DNA of 64,000 nt from Dryomyza anilis (Eukaryota > Arthropoda > Insecta > Diptera > Dryomyzidae), in the NCBI GenBank assembly GCA_951804985.1, contig OX638134.1, forward strand, positions 4,774,001 through 4,838,000, in the 5' to 3' direction. The notes beneath the pieces are model-generated. The model worked only from the letters and a program-made list of their open reading frames with translations, had not been told where the DNA came from and did no database searches. The position numbers and the translations under genes are program-made. Within the stretch, counting starts at the first letter, position 1, and every line of letters starts with the position of its first letter. Below, piece by piece: positions 1 through 11,790 of this stretch.

Positions 1-92
1 TTTCTATGAAAAGTTGTTGTTAGCCCCAGTCCATGATTGAACCAGGGACCTTTCGGTTCGCAGTCCAACGCACTAACCTTGCTACCGACAAA
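1..92 (-). mobile_element. tRNA-derived SINE, copy 1, cut by window edge
   Basis: Only the tRNA-like head is inside the window. Read on the minus strand it has a B-box-like GGTTCAATCATGG and a damaged A-box region. It matches the three other copies (1991-2286, 44585-44880, 46742-46919). The rest of the element lies left of position 1. Confidence 0.75.
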
Positions 93-141
93 GATTACGT
101 AATTTCAAATTAATTCTAACGTTCTAAAAGTCAAGTAATAT

Positions 142-710
142 CCCAAGTAGAAATTGTAATAAGGTCATGACAAGGGACTCATCATGGAATTTTTTCCTTG
201 TCATAACCTCCCTAGTAGAAATTTTGGTAGGGTCATGGTCATGAAGTGATCATGTCATTATTTGAGATGATCGGGATATGACGAGGCCCATAATGTCCTT
301 GCAACGCAGTGTCCTGATCATGTATTAACCTCAGGCCATGATCGTGTACTGATCGGGCAATTCCCCATTTTAATATTTACCCGACAATTGCCTTGTCTGA
401 GCCCGAGCATACTAGGGTTTCTCTCATTAATCTTGATCATTGCCTGATGCTAATTTCGATATGAGGAACAAATAATGTAGTAATGATCGGGAACATTGAC
501 TATTTAGATAATGTAAACCCTGGTATGGAAAGCATGATAAGGGCATGCAAAGGCAATGATCATATTTTCTCTAATAGGGCTTACCCAACGAAATGCCGAT
601 CATTTCCCGATGGCGCATCGGGCAAATTTCTACTAGGGCTGATCAGTTACATGACTAAAATGATCTGGACATGATCATGTTTACCCTAATAGAGTAAATT
701 TCTACTCGGG
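142..710. mobile_element. Outer MITE interrupted by a second MITE
   Basis: The left end is CCCAAGTAGAAATT and the right end is AATTTCTACTCGGG, a diverged version of the terminal repeats of the inner element at 210-638. An AT dinucleotide flanks both ends, which fits a 2-bp target duplication. Without the inner insert the outer element would be about 138 bp. The family relation is inferred from the shared termini. Confidence 0.6.
210..638. mobile_element. 429-bp MITE with CCCTAGTAGAAATTT ends, copy 1
   Basis: The perfect 15-bp terminal inverted repeat is CCCTAGTAGAAATTT. The direct flanks are CT/CT. A second copy of exactly the same length, in opposite orientation, lies at 30583-31011. The interior is rich in TGATCATG palindromes and codes for nothing recognisable. 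The 63-aa ORF at 483-674 lies inside the element and has no family resemblance. Confidence 0.85.
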
Positions 711-712
711 AT

Positions 713-1975
713 GGAAGCAAAATTTGTGTGACAAAATTTGCTTGTCAAATAACGAAATACAGAAAATAATAATTAATTTTATTTTTTTCATAAAGATAAA
801 AAGTAAAGCAAAACAAAATCGAATTCGTCGGAAAAAAACGTCACAATATTTCAGTCATAGATTTTTTTTCAATTAAATAAAATAAAAATTACGACGAAAT
901 GAACAAGTAAAAAAATGTGTCACTGGAATTTGTTTTCGTTTAGTTTTATATTTGGGGGGTAAATTTAATAACTAAAAAAAAGAAAAATGGCAATATTAAA
1001 ATTGTATATAAAGTAAATTTGGATTGTTAATTTTTTTAATGTAGATTTTGGAAAATGTAACAAAGTGATATTTACAAAAGTAATAAAAAATAAAAAAGAT
1101 ATTTTAAATAGTTCATTTACAAAAAATGAAAATCTTAAAAAATATAATAAGAATAAATTGAAAAAAAGTTACATAAAATTCTAATAAATTTAATAAGAGT
1201 AAATTATAAACAAAAAAAAAGTTAAATTAAAGGTCAAATTGCAAATAATAATATAAAAATAAAAAATTATATTTTTTGTATAAAATGAAATTTTTTAAAA
1301 TCAATATTAAAGGGACAAAATTTTAAGATTTATTAAAAAAAAATTTGCGAAAACTTTATTTTAAAAAATTAATTTTAAAATAGATAAATAAAAAATAAAA
1401 CAAATTAAATATAAGGTTTATTAAAAAAAAAATGCGAAAACTTTATTTTATAAAATTAATTTCAAAGATAAATAAAAAATAAAATAAATTAAAATTGTAT
1501 ACATATATTAATAAAATGAATACAGTTTTCTTCTAAATATAATTATTTTTAAAATAAATAAAGTTTAAAAAGTAATGCAAAAACTAATTTGTCGGGCTCT
1601 TGGTCTACCGAATGCAATAATATTTGCAATAATTCAAAAAATTAAAATTAATTAAAAGGAAAATTTTTAAAAGTTAGATTTTGAAGAGTGAGTTCAAAAG
1701 AAGATAAATTTTAAAAGCATTTTAAAAACATTTTAAAAAGTAAAATTTTAAAAATAAAAAATTAAAATTAAAAAAAAAAAATTATTATAATTTAAAAAAT
1801 GATAAATTTTAATAAAGTATAATTTTAACAAGTTAATAAAAAATTCTAAAATTTAAAAAAATAGAATAAAGGTAAATTAAATAAAATAATAATTTAATAA
1901 GTAGTAAAATTAATTTAATAGTAAAAAATCAAATTCAAAATTTTAAAATTAAATACAAAAAAATTGAGCATTATA
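713..1975. other. AT-rich, no gene seen; small tandem duplication
   Basis: This is extremely A/T-rich sequence with no ORF worth calling. It holds an approximate 86-bp tandem duplication, with GCGAAAACTTTATTTTA cores near 1346 and 1432. It probably lies in the first intron of the minus-strand gene whose exon is at 4126-4318. Confidence 0.6.
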
Positions 1976-2286
1976 ATTAATAATAATAATAGTTTGGCGC
2001 TACAGTCCTGTATAGAACTTCGGCCGAGCTCTCTCACAATTTTGAGCTGTGCGTGTTATATTTGTACTCAAAGTGGTGGGACCTACAATTTATTGCCGAA
2101 TCCGAATGCGGGTGAGAGCTTTTCATAGGCAATGTTTTACTCTCGTTGGTTTGCCATTTACTGCCGAGAGGTAGCGCGGTAAAGAAAAATGTTTCTATGA
2201 AAAGATGTTGTTAGCCCCAGTCCAGGCTTGAACCGGGGACCTTTCGGCTCACAGTCTAACGCACTAACCACTGAGCTACCGCGGCT
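1976..2286 (-). mobile_element. tRNA-derived SINE, copy 2, near full length
   Basis: Read on the minus strand it starts with a tRNA-like head. The A box TAGCTCAGTGG is at 2278-2268 and the B box GGTTCAAGCC is at 2234-2225. A body of about 200 bp follows, ending in GCGCCAAACT and then an (ATT)n tail at 1990-1976. The same layout in copy 3 (44585-44880) defines the family. Transcription by RNA polymerase III is inferred from the boxes. Confidence 0.88.
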
Positions 2287-2884
2287 ATTATAAGTATTCT
2301 ACTTAAAAAACGATAAAATTTGTTTTCTAAAGTCATCCCCTTTATAATTCTATATAACCCGTAAACGTCAATCAGTTTTTTGTCCTATTATTAATGTTTA
2401 AAGAATACTTTATCGAAATTTTAGGCTCTTTTAAGCTATTTTTTAGATAAAAAAAAATACAGTCTCCTACACAAAATTCTGTTAGAGAAGATTTTATCCA
2501 GATTATGTTTGGCATGTAACTGGATGGGTTATGGCAAGGTAAAATACACAATGATAAGTTCCCGATCATGATCGTTGGACAATAGGGATAATTGGTAACA
2601 ACTAAGTAGGCAATAAGAATAAGACAAATTTAAATATGAATTAATGATATTTTCCGATTACAAGTATTTTTATTCAGAATTATTGATAAAAAAAAGATAG
2701 AATAATAATCTAAAAATTTTAAATATTCCTAGTTTTGATCCAAATATTGTTAAGAAGTATATGTTTGTTAGTAATCATTAATATACTAAATTAGACTTGA
2801 CTATTGAGAGAAAAATAGCGTTTAAAGATTTTCGGAAAAACATTTTTCAAATGTACCTACTATATTTTCTCGATTTGCAATCAA
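2287..2884. other. AT-rich intergenic or intronic, nothing recognised
   Basis: No coding signal or repeat was recognised. The small ORFs here (for example 2372-2569 minus) have no family features. Confidence 0.5.
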
Positions 2885-3282
2885 CCCATTATGCCATTCG
2901 TATCGATATCGTTACGAGATCAATGCGAGCAGATGGAGAAATCACACGACATCGGAGACGTTTTCGTAACGATATCGAGCGTCAAATTGGACCTAGATGG
3001 TAGGTAGATATCGAAAAATTTTGTCGGAGTTTTCTCTATACGAGACATTTTTCCAAATCGGAACGATATCGAAGAAAAAATTGATCAAAGTTCGAGATTA
3101 CTGCGAAAAATATTGCGATATCGATTCGATAAATCTTTAAATATCATATCTTGTCAAAGAATTTGAATGTACGAACATTTTTAAAAATTAGAATCGAGAA
3201 TGCAACGAGATCGAACTTTTTTATCAAAGTTATTCGAGAAAGCTTCGAAGCATCGAGGGTCTCCGAGACATGGCAGACTGGG
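2885..3282 (+). mobile_element. 398-bp MITE with CCCAGTMTGCCAT ends, copy 1
   Basis: It begins CCCATTATGCCATTCG and ends with the complement of CCCAGTCTGCCATGTC, imperfect inverted termini of 13 bp. The flanks are AA/AA. The body contains several CGATATCG palindromes. It aligns end to end with the copies at 41601-41998 (inverted) and 49803-50201. No transposase is present. Confidence 0.85.
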
Positions 3283-4125
3283 AAGTATTTTTATGAGTGT
3301 TAGATCAGATTAAAAGTAGGTTTAGATGAGTTTTTTTCATAAATCAAATTTCTTACTAGAAATTAAAATGCCCTAGGCCCTGGCGAACCTGATCAGAAGA
3401 TGCCAGGTGGTCTTTGGAAGGAATGACTAAATAAATTGAAAATGCTTGGACAAGGATTAATATAAATATATAAAATTTCAGAGATTTGATAAGATACACT
3501 ACGGATTTTTAGAAAAAGTAATATTACATGTGATTTTATCTAAAACTAATATTGTTTTATATTACCTCAGTATTTAATTTCGAACATAATTCACATTAAC
3601 AAAAAATTTATTGTTTTATTTTATTAATTTGAAATATTAAAATATAATATTGAAAAAAGACATAATAAAATATCATATTAAAAAAAAAAAAACGAAATGC
3701 TATATAAAAAAAAATTATATTTATACTGTAAAGTGCACACAATATAAAAATCTTTTAGCAAAAACTGCTAGTCTGCATGGTATAGATACTTACATCCTAC
3801 AGATGCACATAAAAACTGCCTCCTATATTACAAAAAGCAAAACTACAAAAAAAAAATCTACACAAAAAAATTGTAAACTTGGTGAATTAAAAAAAAAAAA
3901 ACTTTTATGAAAAAATGCAAAATGAATGCAAGTTTTAGATACATTTTTATTAAAACCGTCAAAGCAAAACTGCAACGAGTTAAAAAGAAATGCAGCATCA
4001 AAGCATTAATCAATAACCCATTTGCTAGTTAGTAACTTAAGGATTCTTTTGTTTTTTTTTTTTGATATGCAAGTAAAAAAAGTATCTGCAGAATATAAAA
4101 ATAAAAAATATATAGAAATACTTAC
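3283..4125 (-). other. Start of intron of the minus-strand gene
   Basis: This is the stretch 3' of the GT donor at 4125-4124, read on the minus strand. It is AT-rich with long A runs. The ORF at 3650-3910 is lysine/threonine-rich low-complexity sequence and is not supported as a gene. Confidence 0.55.
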
Positions 4126-4318
4126 TGCGATAAAGCGCCTCGACAAACGCCAGCACCATGGGCTCGCTGAAGGGACTCTGCAGCGGCGTTTGCGTCGCTG
4201 AGTTCGTTGTGTTCGGTGACTGACTTGACGACGAGGAGCCGCTGGAGGCGCTCGAGGACGCAGAGGTGGAGGCGACATCGTCGGAGCCACCCTCGGGCAC
4301 ATAGAAGGGCACAGCCAT
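4126..4318 (-). CDS. First coding exon of an unrecognised gene (5' part only)
   Basis: The exon encodes 64 residues starting MAVPFYVPEGG. A serine-rich linker follows (about residues 17-40, with runs of S and A), and the exon ends with SEPMVLAFVEALYR. It closes at a strong donor, A|GTAAGTAT, in phase 1 at 4126/4125. The exon is clearly GC-richer than its surroundings, as expected for coding DNA. An Inr+DPE promoter lies upstream on the same strand at 5242-5209, so the leader would be about 0.92 kb if unspliced. The remaining exons must lie left of position 1, so the first coding intron is longer than 4.1 kb. The serine-rich N-terminus suggests a disordered start followed by a domain beginning near SEPMVLAFVE. 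I do not recognise the family and assign no function. The reading frame continues past the donor to a stop at 4037, but that tail is low complexity and probably intronic. Confidence 0.7.
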
Positions 4319-5242
4319 TATACTGATGATGTTGATGTTGATGTTGGTAAAACGACGATGTGTGTTTGGTTTTGGATATGTGTTTTTGTATTTGTGTTCG
4401 TATTTGTGTGACAATGACAAACACAAAAAACCGCAAAAAGTTAAAGCACTGAAGAAAACACGCGTTGTAATTTATTTCGACGAAAATTAAGATGACGCGT
4501 TACTTGTGGTTTAAAGTTTGATTTATAAAATATCTTTGCGTAAATCTGCTTATAGTGCAAATACTACTTACATTAATGTTTAATATTTGTGCATTAAAAA
4601 AAATTAATTAATAATTTGTTTTCAATTAATAGATACTGTGCGACATGTTGCAGATTCTTTGCGCGCGCTTTAAAGCGACTGTACTTGAATGATTTTTGAA
4701 TTATTTTGTTTTTAAATTGTTTTATGTTTAAATTGTGCAAATTTTACATAGTTTTTTCACCAATTTCACTTGCAGTTACAATTGTATCTTTTGCTGTGCA
4801 ATGCGTATCTATTGCTATGTTTAATGCAAATGTTTGTATCTTTTTGTTGATTTTAGCTGCTTAGTGTGTGTTGGCACCTGATTTCTTGAACTGTTTGATT
4901 ATAGGCAGTGTTGCTCAAGCAACAAGCGCCTTTTTTTTGAAAATTTTCAAATTTTTATAGTTTATACAAAATTTAGCATGTTTCACTTTTCTCACAAAAA
5001 ATATTTTTATATTTAAAGAACTAAAAATTAAATTTTAGTAAAAGTTCGCTGTGTGTTATTTTTGTTGTTATTGTTCGAATTCGAGTTTTGCTCGTTGCGT
5101 GCGCGTTTGCAAACAATGTTGTGTTGTTGTTGTAACAAGTTGAGTCAAAAAAATGATATAGGTTCTAAAAAAAAACTAACTAGGAAGCACTTAAAACGTC
5201 GACAGATACACGTCTAACTCGCTTCGCAGTTCGCAGTCAACT
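4319..5242 (-). other. Probable 5' leader of the minus-strand gene
   Basis: This is the segment between the predicted start site (5242) and the ATG at 4318 on the minus strand. It contains T-rich stretches and CAACA repeats typical of long fly leaders. A spliced leader cannot be excluded. Confidence 0.5.
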
Positions 5243-5244
5243 GC
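5209..5244 (-). promoter_or_regulatory. Inr + DPE core promoter
   Basis: On the minus strand an initiator-like GCAGTTG puts the A (+1) at 5242. AGACGTG, a perfect DPE, begins at 5215, which is exactly +28. There is no TATA box. The surrounding 5214-5402 is a local GC-rich island. The spacing is what is known to matter for Inr/DPE promoters in flies, which makes a chance match unlikely. Confidence 0.7.
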
Positions 5245-7670
5245 TGCGCACATGCAACGGCCCATACGAGGAGCCTCACACCGCCGTCATCGAAACAGTC
5301 GGTCGCCTCGCATGCATACAGAACGCACACAACAAAAACAAAAACAGTGGCAGAACAGGAACCTGTAATGAGCGTCGGCCCATAAGGCGGCGCAGCGCGC
5401 AACTATGGCGTATAGAGTGAGAAACATTCTGAGAGACGTTGTTTTAAATTTAAATTCAAAAAAGAAACAACAAAAAGTAACGTGCAATGAGAAGAGAAGA
5501 AGAGCGCATGGAGCCTATGGTGGCAGCAGGAGCCTAGTTTGCGAAGAGCGCAACGGACAAAACACAAAAAAGCATTTTACAAAAACAAAGCAGATCAAAA
5601 CGAAACGAAACATGTACAAAAACAAATGCAACATGCGAACGAACGAATGAACGACGATGAACAAACCAACCAACGAAATGAAAAGCAAAACAAAATTCAA
5701 AATTGCTTACTAAATGTGGTTGTTGTTGTTGTGGGAAATAAGAAAATCAAAACAAAGACAAAAATCAAGAGAGGAAACGAGCGTAAAGCAAAAAAAGAGC
5801 AAGTGTGAGCATGAGTTCTGTACAGGTTTTTGGCGCTCGTTTTGAAATTTAAGAGTATGGTTGTGTATGTGGTGCTGTTTTGGGGCATTAACTCTAGCAT
5901 CAAATTAGACAGCAAAAGAGAAAAAGTTTTGTTGAAGAACATGAAAAAAAGACAGCATTTAGTATGAAAAATAGTAGGCAATTTAGAGTACGTTTTATTT
6001 AGGCGCAACTCCAAATGTAGTACATGTCATTAACCTAAATGGAGAATTAGGTGCTTTTGAGGTTTTTTTTTTATAGATTTTACTTAGAAATTAATATGCA
6101 TTATAGACTTATTATTATTTTATTTGAATTCTTATTTTATAAAGTAAAATTTACCTGTAGATGTAAGTAATATATGAGGTATTTGAACATAAGTGGTCGG
6201 TTTAAAGGGCACAATGGAGCGATCAATCCCATGACAGACAGCGTAGGTATATAAGTAATCTAAATTATGAATTTCATTGATCAAGCGCTTCTGGTATTTC
6301 TGTAATCCTGATTTCAACAGACGGCAGACGGGCGGACTGTTTAAAGCTTATCGTTGAAAGTTATCTCAGAGTCTACCGTTTCAGAAACAAATATGACAAA
6401 CATAATGATATATTTACAATCGCTGAAAAATTTTCTTTCATTAGGGCAACCCATATCTACTTATTAGATCCCGTATGGAAAATCCGGAAATGCAATACCG
6501 AAATTGTCAATAAAAACGACGTGCAGATAAAATGAAATACTACTAAATTCTAAATTTGCAATTGTTAGCATATTTTTTATTATATTTCAATAGATCTTGA
6601 TGATAAATTTTTGCTAATAACGAAGCTGTTTGTATAAACTGTCCTCCTTTGTTTCCTGTAATAAAAATTTTAATAATACGGGACAAATCCCGAAATCTCA
6701 GGATTTCTTATTCTAATTCCGAAAGTCCCGGGAGTGTCAAAATGCTTCGGAATTGGAACGTCTACTACTTACGGACAAATTGATTTCGACTGGTACAAAG
6801 TAAAATTTACCTGTAGATGTTATATGATATGGTTAAACATAGTCAGATCCCAGGTCACAATAGACCAATCATTAGCCATTTTTAATACCGCACAGCGTAC
6901 GTATTGAGGTAATATAAATTCGAAGTTTCATTGTTCTAATTCTTCTTGTTTGCCTTTAATAGTGGTTTCAACTAGAGATGGGCGAGTGCCGTGCTTTTAA
7001 CGTGTCACGCCCGGAAATTTAAGTTCCAGAGTAGATTTAGCTGGCGCGCCCTTGCCTTCAAAATCCGACATCCATTTTTTTTTGGTATCTACTCCAATTT
7101 ACCATGGCTATCTGAAATTCTAGAAATACAAATTTCGTGTTATGTTGATCTTGTCCTGAATATAATAATAAATATAATTTTTTAGCTTTACTTATGAATT
7201 TAAATAAATTAAACAGTACCAAACTTGATTTTTAAATTATTGACTACCACATTTTTCACGATTCGCCTGATTTTTCATGTTTTTCTGTGCCTTTTCGTGT
7301 ATTTTAATATCTCCTGCTTTATAGTGCGAGTCTATAAAATGAGTGTCACCTATCAGCGTGCCCGTGCGTGTCCGTGCATGTCCGTGCCCTCAAAACCAGT
7401 TATGCACCCAGTTCCTAGTTTCAACAGACAACCAAACAGACAAACAAGTGTACAAAGAGACAGACACATAAAACTTGGCATACGGACATACAGATAGACG
7501 GAATGACAGAACGCTAAATCTACTCTAGAGATCATGCTAATGAAGAACATATTTATTATTCCATAACGGATGTAACACCCATCCATGTGCAGCACCCAAA
7601 ATATACCATTTTTATGTACGTTTGCCAGAAATATGCCAGAAACATTTCTGAAAAATGGCAAAAATTTGAG
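5245..7670. other. Intergenic, no gene supported
   Basis: This is upstream of the promoter at 5242 and contains A-rich (AAACAAAA) stretches around 5450-5800. It then turns into ordinary AT-rich sequence, with partial similarity to the repeat at 7671-8180. ORFs here are low-complexity or antisense shadows. Confidence 0.5.
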
Positions 7671-8180
7671 CCCGGGTATTTCTAACATATTTCCGGTAAA
7701 CCCACAAATAAATGGAAGTTTGTGGAAAGCGTATGTTTAGTTTACTAGGATTTTTAAGGTAGCTTACCGGCAAATTTTGGGAAAGAACAGAAAACAGAGA
7801 GCTTTCGATACAAACTTCGCCTCTGTCTGCTTAAAATCTTTCGAATAATGATTCTAAACCGCCGTGAGCAAATTATTTCTCTAGGATTTTATTAAACAGG
7901 TTATTGGGAGTTCCGAGACAAAATTTATGGCATTTTTCAGGAATATTTCGGATATAAATTTTATCCCGGGTATTTCTAACATATTTCCGGTAAACACACA
8001 AATAAAAGGAAGTTTGTGGAAAGCGTATGTCAAATTATGTGGAATGTTATTGACAGATTCACGGCATATTTTGGGTACGGGCAAAAAAACAGACAGCTTG
8101 TGATATAGATTCCGTCTTTGTCTGTCTGAAATATGTCGGAAAAATGTTTCTAAACTGCCTCAACCTTGCCAAAAATTTTG
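7671..8180 (+). repeat. Diverged direct duplication of about 294 bp
   Basis: CCCGGGTATTTCTAACATAT followed by ATTTCCGGTAAAC occurs at 7671 and again at 7965. Both copies are followed by a related segment carrying ATTTTGGG and TGTCTG-type blocks. The same segment (GGCAGATTCACGG, then TTTTGGGTACGGGCA) recurs at about 63348-63430, so this is a dispersed repeat rather than a gene. Confidence 0.7.
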
Positions 8181-9364
8181 TCTGGGGATATTATGGATCC
8201 CATTGCAATCTTGATTAAGATGTCTTTACATTTCTCCAGAAGCAAAACTTTTACATAATTTCAGAAAGTACAAAATCATTTTATTTTTAATATAAAAAGA
8301 AAATTAAATTATCTAAGTAAAAATGCAGGTTTTGGTTGGTATCTCTATCGACTGCTATTTCATCACACCAAATAAAAAGAGCGCGCGCGCGAAACACAAG
8401 ACAAAAGCAAACACGAAGCAACAGATCAAAACAAAACGCTATCAAAACAAAACAGAACAAAACAAAAAATTCAAAACTTATATAAAAATCCGAAGAGCAT
8501 AAAAAAACGACCAAAGAGAGTGAAAAAAAATGAGCATAAATAATGATTTTTATTTAATTTCATATCATTTTCGACTGCGTTGCTGTTGCTGTTGTCTATG
8601 TTGTTGTTGTTATGTTGCCCAAAGGTGTGGCAATCATGCAACACAACGGCAGCAGCAGCACAAGTGGTAGAGTGCAGGAGAAGAAGCAGGAGGAGAACAG
8701 AACAAAAATGAAGCATAACACAAGGGGCGCTCAGCAGCATTAAAATGCAACGCTGCATGTGTCGCCTCGTTTGACAATGCGTGCGAGGGAGACAGCAGTA
8801 GCAGCAATGAAAGAGTTATGAACTATAATTAAATTTCATTAGCATTGATTTGCTGCATTTTTAATGTAAAATATTAAAAAAAATGAATGTGTTTAAAATG
8901 TTAAATTGTAATTAATGTTGATGGGTGATTTTATATTAATTTTTCAAAATATTCATAAATTTTAAAAAATTACAAATTTTAATAAAAATATAAAAATGTG
9001 TGCATGTTACGACATGTTTCAATGTGCTGCATTTTACCCTTTCTCGCATGCACACTGCACCATGCATTCATTATGTATTGTTCAATTAATTTCAACTTCA
9101 GACTTAATATGCAGCCTCTTTAGTGGCTCGTACAGCTTCTCAATCAAGGCAAAAAGGCTCTGTCTAAAAACAAAAGCCTGACTACAAATATCCTGATAAA
9201 AGGGTTCTTTTGTGGGACACTTGGTAAGGTGCAAATGTTTGAACATGTTTTGTATTTTCAAAGAATTTCACAATATTATGCAATTTTTTTTAAATTTAGT
9301 AGATCCAAGAAATAAATAGAGATTAGATAAAATAAAAATATTAACATAAAAATGGAAAAAGATT
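8181..9364. other. Intergenic with AACAAAA-rich and CAG-rich stretches
   Basis: It holds a GCGCGCGCG run at 8381-8389, an AAAACAAAAC-rich stretch at 8400-8470 and CAG/CAACA repeats at 8580-8700. No coding region is supported. Confidence 0.5.
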
Positions 9365-11790
9365 TTTAGTGAAAAAAATAATTTTTCGTACAAATTTAAT
9401 ATATTTTTATGAGGTAAATTGAATTTTAATAAAAAAATATATATTTATGTAGAAAATATAATTTTTATTGAAAAATAAAAACTAAAGTGAAAAATTGAAT
9501 TTTGATTGAATTTTTTAATAAAAATTCAATATTTCATTAAAAATTAAAATTTTCACTAAAATTCATTTTTTCACTAAAAATCAAATTTTTCACTAAAATT
9601 CAAATAAATTCAGTTTTTTTTTTTAGTGAAATTTGAATTTTTAGTGAAAAATGGATTTTTTAGTGAGAAATTGATTTTTTAGTGGAAATTTGAATTTTTA
9701 GTGAAAAATTAAATTTTTACTAAAAATTCAATTTTTCACTAAAAATCCAAATTTTCACTAAAATTTCTATTTTCACTAAAAATTAAAATTTTCACTAAAA
9801 TTTCAATTTTTCACTAAAAATCAAATTTTGCACTAAAAATTCTATTTTTCACTAAAATTCATTTTTTCACAAAAATTAAAATTTTCAATAAAATTCAATT
9901 TTTCACTAAAAATCCAATTTTTCACTAAAAATTCAATTTTTCACTAAAATTTAATTTTTCACTAAAATTCAATTTTTCACTAAAATTCAATTTTTCACTA
10001 AAATTCAATTTTTCACTAAAAATTCAATTTTTCACTAAAAATTCAATTTTTCACTAAAAATTCAATTTTACACTAAAAATTCAATTTTTCACTAAAATTC
10101 AATTTTTAACTAGAAATTCAATTTTTCACTAAAAAATTCAATTTTTCACTAAAAATTCAATTTTTCACTAAAAATTCAATTTTTCACTAAAAATTCAATT
10201 TTTCACTAAAAATTCAATTTTTCACTAAAAATTCAATTTTTCACTAAAAATTCAATTTTTCACTAAAAATTCAAATTTTCACTAAAAATTCAAATTTTCA
10301 CTAAAAATTCAATTTTTCACTAAAAATTCAATTTTTCACTAAAATTTCTATTTTCACTAAAAATTAAAATTTTCACTAAAAATTAAAATTTTCACTAAAA
10401 TTTCAATTTTTCACTAAAAATTCAATTTTTCACTAAAAATTCAATTTTTCACTAAAAATTCAATTTTTCACTAAAAATTCAATTTTTCACTAAAAATTCA
10501 ATTTTTCACTAAAAATTCAATTTTTCACTAAAAATTCAAATTTTCACTAAAAATCCAATTTTTCACTAAAAATCAATTTTTCACTAAAAATTCAATTTTT
10601 CACTAAAAATTAAATTTTTCACTAAAATTCAATTTTTAACTAGAAATTCAATTTTTCACTAAAAATTCAATTTATCACTAAAAATTAAATTTTTCACTAA
10701 AAATTAAATTTTTCACTAAAAATTCAATTTTTCACTAAAAATTCAATTTTTCACTAAAAATTCAATTTTTCACTAAAAATTCAATTTTTCACTAAAAATT
10801 CAATTTTTCACTAAAAATTTAATTTTTCACTAAAATTCAATTTTTCACTAAAATTCAATTTTTAACTAAAAATTCAAATTTTCACTAAAATTCAATTTTT
10901 CACTAAAATTCAAATAAAATCCGTTTTTTTTTCTAGTGAAAAATTGAATTTTTAGTGAAAAATTGAATTTTTAGTGTAAAATTGAATTTTTAGTGAAAAA
11001 TTGAATTTTTAGTGAAAAATTGATTTTTTAGTGAAAAATTGATTTTTTAGTGAAAATTTGAATTTTTAGTGAAAAATTAAATTTTTACTAAAAATTAAAT
11101 TTTTACTAGAAATTAAATTTTTACTAAAAATTAAATTTTTACTAAAAATTAAATTTTTCACTAAAATTTCTATTTTCACTAAAAATTATATTTTCATTAA
11201 ATTTCAATTTTTCACTAAAATTCAATTTTTCACTAAGAATTCAATTTTTCACTAAAAAAAATCTATTTTTCACTAAAATTCATTTTCTCACTAAAATTAA
11301 ATTTTTCACTAAAAATTAAATTTTTTTCACTAAAAATTCAATTTTTCACTAAAAATTCAATTTTTCACTAAAATTCAATTTTTAGTAAAATTTCAAATTT
11401 TCAATAAAAATTAAAATATTCACTAAAAATTCAATTTTTCAATAAAAATTCAATTTCACTAAAAATTAATTTTTTTCCTAAAAGTTCAATTTTCCACTAA
11501 AAATTCAATTTTTCACTAAAAATTCAATTTTTCACTAAAATTTCAATTTTTGATTTGAATATTAAATTTTTTACTAAGAATGAAATTTTTTTTGCTAAAA
11601 TTTCAATTTAAACATAAGTTTTAGTGAAAAAAATTGATTTATCCTATTTTTAATATAAATTCAATTTTTAGTAAAAATTAATTTCTCACCAAAAATTCAA
11701 TTCTTCCCATAAAAATAAAATTTTCACTAAAAATTAATTATTTGATTTTTCACTTAATATTAACTTTTAAACTGAAAATTAATTTTGAAT
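9365..11790 (-). repeat. 19-bp A/T minisatellite, block A (mixed orientation)
   Basis: The consensus read on the plus strand is CACTAAAAATTCAATTTTT, the reverse of the unit in block B. Most of 9725-10920 and 11090-11560 is in this orientation. Short segments at about 9625-9720 and 10930-11090 are flipped (TTTTTAGTGAAAAATTGAA). Units at the edges (9365-9530 and 11560-11790) are decayed, while the centre is homogeneous. Confidence 0.93.
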
